Below the pieces are notes generated by a model. It saw only the letters and a program-made list of their open reading frames with translations, was not told the DNA's origin and made no database searches. A DNA stretch of 8,734 bases from positions 1 to 8,734 of the forward strand of contig CAMTFK010000188.1 in NCBI GenBank assembly GCA_947071285.1, in the 5' to 3' direction. Positions 1 through 6,053 of this stretch are shown here, piece after piece. Each line of letters opens with the position of its first letter. Position 1 is the first letter of the stretch. The position numbers and the translations under genes were made by a program. Origin of the DNA: an uncultured Bacteroides sp. GTDB lineage: Bacteria; Bacteroidota; Bacteroidia; Bacteroidales; Bacteroidaceae.

Positions 1-5
1 GAAGA

Positions 6-50
6 ACAAGGTGCGCAACAGGAATGAAGCAGCACCTTGTTTTCGTTGTT
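6..50. terminator. Hairpin terminator downstream of the acyltransferase gene
   Basis: A perfect 9-bp stem is formed by ACAAGGTGC (6-14) and GCACCTTGT (32-40) around a 17-base loop. On the plus strand it is followed by a T-rich run (TTTTCGTTGTT), so it would best terminate a rightward gene lying left of the window. On the minus strand it sits about 44 bp after the stop codon of the acyltransferase gene, followed by TCTTC, so it may also stop that transcript. A shared bidirectional terminator is likely but not proven. The large loop lowers confidence. Confidence 0.55.
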
Positions 51-83
51 GGGAGTTTGTAACTTTAACATAAATCTTAAAAG

Positions 84-1280
84 TTATACTTTCAGTTTTA
101 TTTTAGCCTTCACCAGCAGTCCGGTCAGTTGGACGATGATGAGGGAGAATATGAGCGAGCGCAGTAAGCCCGGGGAGCCGGCATTCAGCACATCGGGATA
201 ATGCAAGCCTATTAACTGCTGTATGGAATACCATAGATAAGGAATGATATAGCATGTCAGCGTTGCTGTTCCGGCAGGTTTGATAATATCAAACCAAGGC
301 GTTTTGCCTTTTACATCCGTCAGCCAATAGAACAAACCGAATAGCGGGAAGAATGCGGCAAGGCAATAGAACAACCAGCTTGGAGTGGCTTGTATCTTAG
401 AGATAATCCAGTAAGGATGTGAGCAAAGCGCAGCAATGAGCATGACGACACCCAATACACAAAGAATAGTGATGAACTTGCGCGGGTGTTCGCGGTCGGC
501 ATACTTCTGCATCAACAGGGAAGTGAGCACGCCCGACATGCCGAATGCATGCAGTGTCCAATCACTGGGGATGAAAGGTAGCAGGATAATGCGTAAACCG
601 TATTCCTGCGGTATCAGGCTGGAATGGCTGACCACGGCAAGCAGCACAACCACCAGCCATGCGATTACATTCTTACGCAAATTCTCACGGGTAAACAAGT
701 AAATACCGGCACACACCACATACGTCCATCCGATAAGTCCCAGTATGCCCCACCATCCTTGATGGAAAGGTTTCCCGTTTAAATCTTTATATAATACGAG
801 GAATGCCAACAGAGCCACTCCCACGACCTTCATTGCGATGAATAGGTACTTTTTTGAACCTTCGGCCTTTGGATAAACCGCCCAGACCAGAAAGAAACCA
901 ATAACCATCAGTATCGTGAACCATTGATGGGAGAGCCCGCCCTCGATGCCGCCGGAGTTGAGCGAAAACAGTCCCATTGCAATCAGGGCAACTGTACGCC
1001 AGAAGACATGCGCAATGACCTGCAAAGTGGTGTCACCTTTCCGGTAACGGTTCTGGATGGCAAAAGATACGGACATACCCATACAGAACAGGAATGCAGG
1101 GAAAATAGTGTCGGAGAATCCCATCATGTCTTCATTCATTTCGGCATGTTCGAGCCAGTGGGGGATGTTTTTCAGACCGGGGATGTCATTCACAAAGAGC
1201 ATAAGGAACATGGTGAGCGCGCGGAATACATCGACCGCCGCCACTCGCTGGGGTGTTAAGTTTTTCATTATCGGATACAT
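84..1280 (-). CDS. DUF5009-type membrane acyltransferase (NagX / heparan-alpha-glucosaminide N-acetyltransferase-like)
   Basis: This is a polytopic inner-membrane protein of 398 residues with roughly ten to twelve hydrophobic segments (about 14-31, 57-75, 88-108, 120-136, 146-163, 175-196, 203-220, 268-287, 302-320, 333-356, 371-391). The N-terminus carries the family signature: VDVFRALTMF at 16-25, then His45 in a loop, then DTIFPAFLFCMG at 57-68. The TPSWLFY stretch near 299-305 also fits COG4299/NagX-like proteins. Human HGSNAT moves acetyl groups across the lysosomal membrane to terminal glucosamine through a histidine before the D-x-x-FP motif; His45 is the likely counterpart (inference). 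The bacterial substrate is unknown. An alternative start, MKNLTPQ at 1268, removes four residues and is equally plausible; neither start has a Shine-Dalgarno sequence. The gene is divergent from the DUF6377 regulator and shares its short control region. Family call is firm, reaction is not. Confidence 0.85.
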   Translation of the reverse strand: MYPIMKNLTPQRVAAVDVFRALTMFLMLFVNDIPGLKNIPHWLEHAEMNEDMMGFSDTIFPAFLFCMGMSVSFAIQNRYRKGDTTLQVIAHVFWRTVALIAMGLFSLNSGGIEGGLSHQWFTILMVIGFFLVWAVYPKAEGSKKYLFIAMKVVGVALLAFLVLYKDLNGKPFHQGWWGILGLIGWTYVVCAGIYLFTRENLRKNVIAWLVVVLLAVVSHSSLIPQEYGLRIILLPFIPSDWTLHAFGMSGVLTSLLMQKYADREHPRKFITILCVLGVVMLIAALCSHPYWIISKIQATPSWLFYCLAAFFPLFGLFYWLTDVKGKTPWFDIIKPAGTATLTCYIIPYLWYSIQQLIGLHYPDVLNAGSPGLLRSLIFSLIIVQLTGLLVKAKIKLKV

Positions 1281-1296
1281 TTGGGGGTTAATGCTG

Positions 1297-1304
1297 CAAA
1301 TATA
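1297..1304 (-). promoter_or_regulatory. Bacteroidetes -7 promoter box for the acyltransferase gene
   Basis: Read on the minus strand these bases are TATATTTG, an exact match to the Bacteroidetes -7 consensus TAnnTTTG. Transcription would begin near 1290, leaving about 10 bases before the ATG at 1280 or about 22 before the ATG at 1268. I see no good TTTG -33 element at the usual 19-21 bp distance. Confidence 0.6.
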
Positions 1305-1318
1305 GGAAACAAATTTTT

Positions 1319-1326
1319 TATATTTG
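1319..1326 (+). promoter_or_regulatory. Bacteroidetes -7 promoter box for the DUF6377 regulator (leaderless)
   Basis: TATATTTG matches the TAnnTTTG -7 consensus exactly. The regulator's ATG (1332-1334) begins only five bases after the box, in the zone where the transcript itself should start, so the mRNA would have no leader or only a few bases. The box also decides the start codon: an upstream TTG at 1281 would lie in front of the promoter. No clear -33 TTTG is visible. Confidence 0.65.
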
Positions 1327-1331
1327 TCGCC

Positions 1332-2924
1332 ATGAAGATAAAACTGCTGATATTTTTAGGGTTGGCTTTAGCGGGCATTCGCGGGATGTCAGCCCCGGCT
1401 GATGCTCCTCCGATGGATGGGTGGGAGGCCGCTCTTGATGAGGCTATCTGCGCGCATAAAGAATATGTGGCAGTGCGGGAAGCCCGCATTGAGGCATTGA
1501 GGCAGCAGTTGGCGCAGACGGATAAGGAAACTACGGATTATTTCCGGCTGAATGCAGAAATGTATCAGGAATACAAAGCTTATATATGCGACTCGGCTCT
1601 CTATTATCTCAGCCGTAACCTGCGCTGGGCGCAGCATCACGAAGACCGCGAGGCGGCTGATGAAACGCGTATCCGGCGGGCACATCTGATGTCGGCGGCG
1701 GGCATGTATAAAGAAGCTTCTGAAGATTTGGAAAAGATAAACCCTGGGGAATTATCTTCTCGTTTATTGCCCGATTATTATGAATGTTACCGCCATTTGT
1801 ACGGTGAATTGGGCGTTTATACACAAGATACCTTCCGGCGTGGACGCTATTATAGTCTGTCTGGTGCCTATGGCGACTCACTGATGCAGGTGCTTTCTCC
1901 CACTTCCGCTTTTTATCTGGAACGCCGGGAAATGGAGGCTTTCGCTTCCAGACAGTTGGAAGAGGCTTTGAAGATTAACGATACCCGCCTGGCGAGTGTG
2001 CGTCCTGATACGCCGGAGTATGCGCTGGTGATGTATCACCGTTCCATGCTCTATCGTCTCTTGGGCGACCGGGAGCAGGAAAAGTATTATCTGGCTTTGT
2101 CGGCACTCACCGATATTCGCCTTGCCATAACCGACCATGCTTCCCTATGGATGCTGGCGCAATTACTTTATGAAGAAGGAGACATTGAACGGGCTTACCG
2201 CTATATTCGCTTTTCGTGGAGTGAAACCAACCACTACAATGCCCGTAGCCGCAGTTTGCAGACGGCCGGCATTTTGTCTTTGATAGACCTCACCTATCAG
2301 GCGATGCAGGAGAAACAGAACGAGCGCCTCCGTTTTTATCTTTTGCTGATTAGTGTTCTGTCCTTGTTGCTCGTCATGGCCATCGTCTGGATTTACCGGC
2401 AGATGAAGCACCTCTCCGTGGCGCGTAGCCACTTGGAACAGGCTAATGAGCAATTGCAAATGTCCAACCATATTAAGGAAGAATACATCGGTCGCTTTCT
2501 GAAACTCTGTTCTACTTATATCGACCGCCTGGATGCCTACCGCCGTATGGTCAACAAGAAACTCTCCGGCGGACAGACGGAAGAACTCCTGAAAATGGTA
2601 CGCTCGAGAGATGTGCTCGACACTGACCTGAAAGAACTATATGAGAATTTTGATACGGCTTTCCTTCATCTTTTCCCGGATTTCGTTGAGAAGTTCAATG
2701 AGTTGTTGCAACCGGAAGAACGCATCACGCTCCGTAAGGGCGAACTGCTGAACACTGAATTACGTATTTTCGCCTTAATCCGTCTGGGCATTGATGATAG
2801 TTCGCAGATAGCAGAATTTCTCCGCTATTCCGTCAACACCATTTATAACTATCGGGCTAAGGTGAAAAATAAGGCATGTATTTCGCGCGATGACTTTGAA
2901 ACATGCGTCATGAAGATACGTTAA
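1332..2924 (+). CDS. DUF6377-family membrane-spanning transcriptional regulator
   Basis: This 530-residue protein is built as a one-piece transmembrane sensor-regulator. Residues 1-21 look like a signal peptide (MKIKLLIFLGLALAG...MSA). Residues about 25-325 form an all-helical, TPR-like part predicted to lie in the periplasm. A single membrane helix spans about 335-356 (FYLLLISVLSLLLVMAIVWIY). A cytoplasmic coiled coil follows (about 358-385), then the typical family stretch HIKEEYIGRFLKLCSTYID (380-398). A LuxR-like helix-turn-helix lies at about 473-515 (TELRIFALIRLGIDDSSQIAEFL, then SVNTIYNYRAKVKNKA). Such proteins accompany polysaccharide utilization loci in Bacteroides. The adjacent hydrolase genes on the same strand are the probable targets. 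The ATG at 1332 is chosen because it starts the signal peptide and follows the -7 box directly; an extension to TTG at 1281 would add 17 residues read through the promoter. The inducing sugar cannot be read from the sequence. Confidence 0.88.
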   Translation: MKIKLLIFLGLALAGIRGMSAPADAPPMDGWEAALDEAICAHKEYVAVREARIEALRQQLAQTDKETTDYFRLNAEMYQEYKAYICDSALYYLSRNLRWAQHHEDREAADETRIRRAHLMSAAGMYKEASEDLEKINPGELSSRLLPDYYECYRHLYGELGVYTQDTFRRGRYYSLSGAYGDSLMQVLSPTSAFYLERREMEAFASRQLEEALKINDTRLASVRPDTPEYALVMYHRSMLYRLLGDREQEKYYLALSALTDIRLAITDHASLWMLAQLLYEEGDIERAYRYIRFSWSETNHYNARSRSLQTAGILSLIDLTYQAMQEKQNERLRFYLLLISVLSLLLVMAIVWIYRQMKHLSVARSHLEQANEQLQMSNHIKEEYIGRFLKLCSTYIDRLDAYRRMVNKKLSGGQTEELLKMVRSRDVLDTDLKELYENFDTAFLHLFPDFVEKFNELLQPEERITLRKGELLNTELRIFALIRLGIDDSSQIAEFLRYSVNTIYNYRAKVKNKACISRDDFETCVMKIR

Positions 2925-2997
2925 ACATACGTCATCCCTCTCTTTCTTATCCACTTTTTCACTTTCTCCGCTCAATCTTATATCGTTGTTTTTTAAT

Positions 2998-3043
2998 GTG
3001 TTATCTGTATGAAGACTTTCACTCGTCCACATATTGATAACAC
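2998..3043. promoter_or_regulatory. Inverted repeat, candidate operator upstream of the GH30 gene
   Basis: GTGTTATC (2998-3005) and GATAACAC (3036-3043) are perfect 8-bp inverted copies; extended to 13-bp arms (2998-3010 and 3031-3043) they match at 11 of 13 positions. The arm centres are about 33 bp apart, close to three helical turns. The right arm ends 28 bp before the -7 box at 3071, a position typical of activator binding. It lacks a following T tract, so it does not look like a terminator for the regulator gene. Binding by the neighbouring DUF6377 protein is an inference. Confidence 0.4.
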
Positions 3044-3070
3044 CGGGGTACGCAATGCCTTTATCTTGCC

Positions 3071-3078
3071 TACCTTTG
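3071..3078 (+). promoter_or_regulatory. Bacteroidetes -7 promoter box for the GH30-GH5 unit
   Basis: TACCTTTG fits TAnnTTTG. The start of transcription would fall near 3085, giving a leader of about 25 AT-rich bases before the GH30 ATG at 3111, with no Shine-Dalgarno sequence. The expected -33 position (about 3047-3050) has no TTTG, which suits a promoter that needs an activator. Confidence 0.5.
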
Positions 3079-3110
3079 GGGAAGATTAATTAACCCTTGA
3101 AAAACATACC

Positions 3111-4583
3111 ATGAACTTGAAACTACCTCTTTTATTAGGATGCTGTCTATTCATTGCTATTACTGCATGTGCCAAGACATCTGCTTCGCTGGGCGAAGAT
3201 GCAACTGGGAAGAAAGTGGACGTATATATTACGACCGCCGACCGCCAGCAAAGTTTTAACCACACCACTCAGAAGCTCTCAAAATCTCCTGCGTCTGCGT
3301 CTGTCATCACCCTGAACCCTGCGGTGCAATATCAGGAAATGGATGGTTTCGGTGCTGCCGTCACCGGCTCTACCTGCTATAACCTGATGCAGATGGCACC
3401 TGCCGACCGTGCTAAGTTTCTTACTGAAACCTTCTCTGATAAAGACGGGCTGGGTTTCAGCTATATTCGCATTTCCATCGGTTGCTCCGACTTTTCGCTG
3501 AGCGAATATACCTGCTGTGATACGGAAGGTATTGAGAACTTTGCTTTGCAAACCGAAGAGAAAGATTACGTGATACCTATTCTGAAAGATATTTTAGCCA
3601 TTAATCCCACTATCAAGATATTGGGTTCTCCGTGGACTTGTCCCAAATGGATGAAAGTGAATAACCTGGAAGAGAAGAAGCCTTTTGACTCCTGGACGAG
3701 CGGGCAACTGAACCCGGATTATTATCAGGATTATGCCACTTATTTCGTGAAATGGATAGAGGCATTCCGTGAAGAAGGCATTGAGATTTATTCCATTACT
3801 CCACAGAATGAGCCGTTGAATAGGGGCAATTCCGCTTCTTTGTTCATGGGCTGGAAGGAAGAACTGGCTTTTGTGCGCGATGCCCTTGGCCCTGCTTTCA
3901 AAACTGCCGGACTGGATACAAAGATTTATGCTTTCGACCATAATTATAATTATGATAATATGGCCGACCAACAAGGGTACCCCGCCAAGATGTATGATGA
4001 CGAAGTAGCCGCCGCTTTCCTCACCGGTGCTGCTTACCACAACTATGGTGGCAGACGCGAAGAACTGAACAATATTCAGCAGAAACGCCCGGATAAGGAA
4101 CTGATTTTCACCGAAACCTCTATCGGCATGTGGAATGATGGACGCAATCTTGAAAAACGCTTGATGGAAGACATGCGTGAGGTGGCCCTCGGAACTGTAA
4201 ACAATTGGTGCAAAGGCGTTATTGTATGGAATCTGATGCTGGACAATGAGCGTGGTCCCTGGCGCGAAGGTGGTTGCAAAACTTGTTACGGTGCTGTGGA
4301 CATCAGTCGTGAAGACTATAAAACGATGACTTATAATTCTCATTATTATATCATCGGGCATCTGTCGTCTGTGGTGAAACCGGGTGCTGTGCGCATAGAA
4401 AGCACGGGTGATGCAGGGGAAGGATTGATGTATTCTGCCTTTGAAAATCCCGATGGAACCGTGGCTTTTGTGCTCTTGAACGAAGGAACTACGGAAGCCA
4501 GGTTGGCGGTAAAGGACGGAAAGAATTATGTGGATTGCGTAGTGCCTGCCAAGTCGGTAGCCTCTTATCGCTGGAAGAAATAA
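3111..4583 (+). CDS. GH30 family glycoside hydrolase, lipoprotein (glucosylceramidase / beta-1,6-glucanase type)
   Basis: A retaining glycoside hydrolase of 490 residues. The N-terminus is a lipoprotein signal with lipobox ITAC and lipidated Cys20; the residues after it (AKTSASLGED) are not strongly acidic at once, so surface display is uncertain. The mature protein starts with the GH30 opening strand (QEMDGFGAAVTGST, 75-88), continues through the barrel with LGSPWTCPKWMK (171-182), the acid/base Glu234 in TPQNEP (230-235) and the nucleophile Glu335 in FTETS (333-337), and ends in a beta-sandwich of about 75 residues typical of GH30. Length is normal for the family. Known GH30 activities include glucosylceramidase and endo-beta-1,6-glucanase (subfamily 3, found in Bacteroides beta-1,6-glucan loci); the subfamily cannot be fixed by eye. 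It is the first gene after the regulator and lies 18 bp before the GH5 gene, so these two are very likely co-transcribed. Confidence 0.9.
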   Translation: MNLKLPLLLGCCLFIAITACAKTSASLGEDATGKKVDVYITTADRQQSFNHTTQKLSKSPASASVITLNPAVQYQEMDGFGAAVTGSTCYNLMQMAPADRAKFLTETFSDKDGLGFSYIRISIGCSDFSLSEYTCCDTEGIENFALQTEEKDYVIPILKDILAINPTIKILGSPWTCPKWMKVNNLEEKKPFDSWTSGQLNPDYYQDYATYFVKWIEAFREEGIEIYSITPQNEPLNRGNSASLFMGWKEELAFVRDALGPAFKTAGLDTKIYAFDHNYNYDNMADQQGYPAKMYDDEVAAAFLTGAAYHNYGGRREELNNIQQKRPDKELIFTETSIGMWNDGRNLEKRLMEDMREVALGTVNNWCKGVIVWNLMLDNERGPWREGGCKTCYGAVDISREDYKTMTYNSHYYIIGHLSSVVKPGAVRIESTGDAGEGLMYSAFENPDGTVAFVLLNEGTTEARLAVKDGKNYVDCVVPAKSVASYRWKK

Positions 4584-4601
4584 TCTTATATTTATAATAC
4601 C

Positions 4602-5852
4602 ATGTTGAAATCTATTTTAGTGGGTACATCCCTCTTAGCAGCCTCCCTGATGTTGGGAAGTTGCGGTGAAAAGGCAGAAAAGACACAGAAACCTGCCGCG
4701 TTTATTACTGTTCAAGGGCAAGACTTGATAAAGCCCGATGGTACAAAACTCTTTATAATGGGCACTAATCTGGGCAACTGGCTGAATCCGGAAGGTTATA
4801 TGTTCAAGTTCAACAAGACCAACTCTCCCCGTTTCATCAATGAAATGTTCAGCCAATTGGTGGGGCCTGACTTTACTGCTGAATTCTGGAAAGCATTTAA
4901 AGACAATTACATTACCCGTGAGGATGTACAGTTCATCAAGAATACAGGTGCGAACACTATCCGCCTCCCGTTCCATTACAAGCTCTTCACGGACGAAGAT
5001 TTTATGGGGCTGACTGCTAATCAGGATGGTTTTGCTCGCGTGGACAGCGTAGTGGAATGGTGTCGTGAAGCAGACCTTTATCTTATTCTCGATATGCACG
5101 ATGCTCCGGGCGGACAAACGGGCGATAATATCGATGATAGCTACGGATATCCCTGGTTGTTCGAGAGTGAAACCAGCCAGCAATTGTATTGCGATATCTG
5201 GCGCAAGATTGCAGACCGTTACAAGAATGAACCGGTTATTCTCGGTTATGAGCTTTTTAATGAGCCCATTGCTCCGTACTTCCCGAATATGGAGGAACTG
5301 AACGGTAAACTGGAAAATATATACAAGATGGGTGTAGCTGCTATCCGTGAGGTGGATAACAACCATATCATCTTGTTGGGTGGTGCACAATGGAATGGCA
5401 ACTTCAAGCCGTTTACGGACTCTAAGTTTGATGATAAAATAATGTATACCTGCCATCGCTATGGAGGTGATCCGACGAAAGCAGCTATCCAGAGCATTAT
5501 TGATTTCCGCGATAGTGTGAACCTGCCGATGTATATGGGTGAGATCGGTCATGACACGGACGAATGGCAGGCTGCTTTCTGCCAGACGATGCGTGAAAAT
5601 AATATTGGCTACACTTTCTGGCCGTATAAGAAGATGGATGGTTCCAGTTTTGTAGGGATTACTCCGCCGGAGAACTGGGCGAATATTGTTTATTTCTCTG
5701 AGGCTCCGCGCACGTCGTATAAGGAAATCCGTGATGCACGTCCCGACCAGATAATGGTACGCAAGGCAATGATGGATTTTATCGAGGCTTGTAAATTGGA
5801 GAATTGCGTGGTGCAGGAAGGGTATATACAATCGTTAGGAATGAAACAGTGA
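4602..5852 (+). CDS. GH5 (cellulase-family) glycoside hydrolase, lipoprotein
   Basis: A 416-residue retaining hydrolase with a lipoprotein signal: hydrophobic stretch, lipobox LGSC, lipidated Cys21, then a charged segment GEKAEKTQK that could act as a partial surface-export signal. Clan GH-A landmarks occur in order: GTNLGNWL (54-61), NTIRLPFHY (118-126), LDMHDAPGGQ (163-172), acid/base Glu221 in YELFNEP (216-222), TCHRY (283-287), nucleophile Glu314 in MGEIGH (312-317), and the late aromatic FWPYK (339-343). The NLGNWL and DMHDAPGGQ motifs recall exo-beta-1,3-glucanases and other beta-glucan-active GH5 enzymes, but the subfamily is not certain. No carbohydrate-binding module is attached. It follows GH30 with an 18-bp gap and no terminator, hence a two-gene operon. 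The function proposed is cleavage of beta-glucosidic bonds at the cell envelope (inference). Confidence 0.9.
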   Translation: MLKSILVGTSLLAASLMLGSCGEKAEKTQKPAAFITVQGQDLIKPDGTKLFIMGTNLGNWLNPEGYMFKFNKTNSPRFINEMFSQLVGPDFTAEFWKAFKDNYITREDVQFIKNTGANTIRLPFHYKLFTDEDFMGLTANQDGFARVDSVVEWCREADLYLILDMHDAPGGQTGDNIDDSYGYPWLFESETSQQLYCDIWRKIADRYKNEPVILGYELFNEPIAPYFPNMEELNGKLENIYKMGVAAIREVDNNHIILLGGAQWNGNFKPFTDSKFDDKIMYTCHRYGGDPTKAAIQSIIDFRDSVNLPMYMGEIGHDTDEWQAAFCQTMRENNIGYTFWPYKKMDGSSFVGITPPENWANIVYFSEAPRTSYKEIRDARPDQIMVRKAMMDFIEACKLENCVVQEGYIQSLGMKQ

Positions 5853-5865
5853 TACTATCTCCATT

Positions 5866-6007
5866 CTCCTCCTCCCGGGAGGAGGAGTACCCCAACGGGG
5901 GGAGGTGGTAGGTAAAACAATAAAATACCTATATATCACAAGGCTAAGAAATTCTTTTTTCACCTACCACCCCGCCCTTTGGGCACCCCTCCTCCGTGGA
6001 GGAGGGG
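5866..6007. repeat. Nested palindromic REP/MITE-like element between GH5 and GH3
   Basis: Each end is itself a palindrome: a perfect 22-bp one at 5866-5887 (CTCCTCCTCCC then GGGAGGAGGAG) and CCCCTCCTCC-GT-GGAGGAGGGG at 5986-6007. Inside each lies a small hairpin (CCCC-AAC-GGGG at 5890-5900; GCCC-TTT-GGGC at 5974-5984). Then come perfect inverted copies GGTGGTAGGT (5904-5913) and ACCTACCACC (5962-5971) around an AT-rich core. As a whole the two ~51-base arms are complementary at about 42 positions. The GC-rich ends contrast with the AT-rich flanks. It encodes nothing. The form is that of a dispersed palindromic repeat; copy number elsewhere cannot be seen here. It lacks a T tract, so it is not a standard terminator, yet the RNA structure could limit read-through or protect the upstream mRNA end. 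Confidence 0.75.
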
Positions 6008-6053
6008 AACTGAGATACTTTGACAATTTAATAAAACATTAATAAATATCAAT

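Noticed and set aside
924..1259. Plus-strand open frames opposite the acyltransferase gene (also 436-702 and 1057-1305)
   Set aside because: They lie antisense to a clear membrane-protein gene with family motifs and have no recognisable features of their own.
1281..1331. N-terminal extension of the regulator from a TTG codon
   Set aside because: It would read through the -7 promoter box and place 17 extra residues before a normal signal peptide; the ATG at 1332 explains the data better.
3594..4361. A 255-codon minus-strand open frame opposite GH30
   Set aside because: It is also in codon register with the sense gene and has no recognisable protein features; the sense strand carries both catalytic glutamates.
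4587..4594. TATATTTA just before the GH5 ATG as an internal promoter
   Set aside because: The last base differs from the TAnnTTTG consensus and GH5 is only 18 bp from the GH30 stop with no terminator between; co-transcription is simpler.
4635..5831. A 398-codon open frame on the minus strand covering almost the whole GH5 gene
   Set aside because: It is in exact codon register with the GH5 frame, so it stays open simply because the gene rarely uses TTA, CTA and TCA codons. The translation shows no recognisable domain, while the plus strand holds a full set of GH5 catalytic motifs.
6016..6022. TACTTTG before GH3 as a -7 box
   Set aside because: It has one spacer base instead of two, and no -33 element is visible, so I do not call a promoter.
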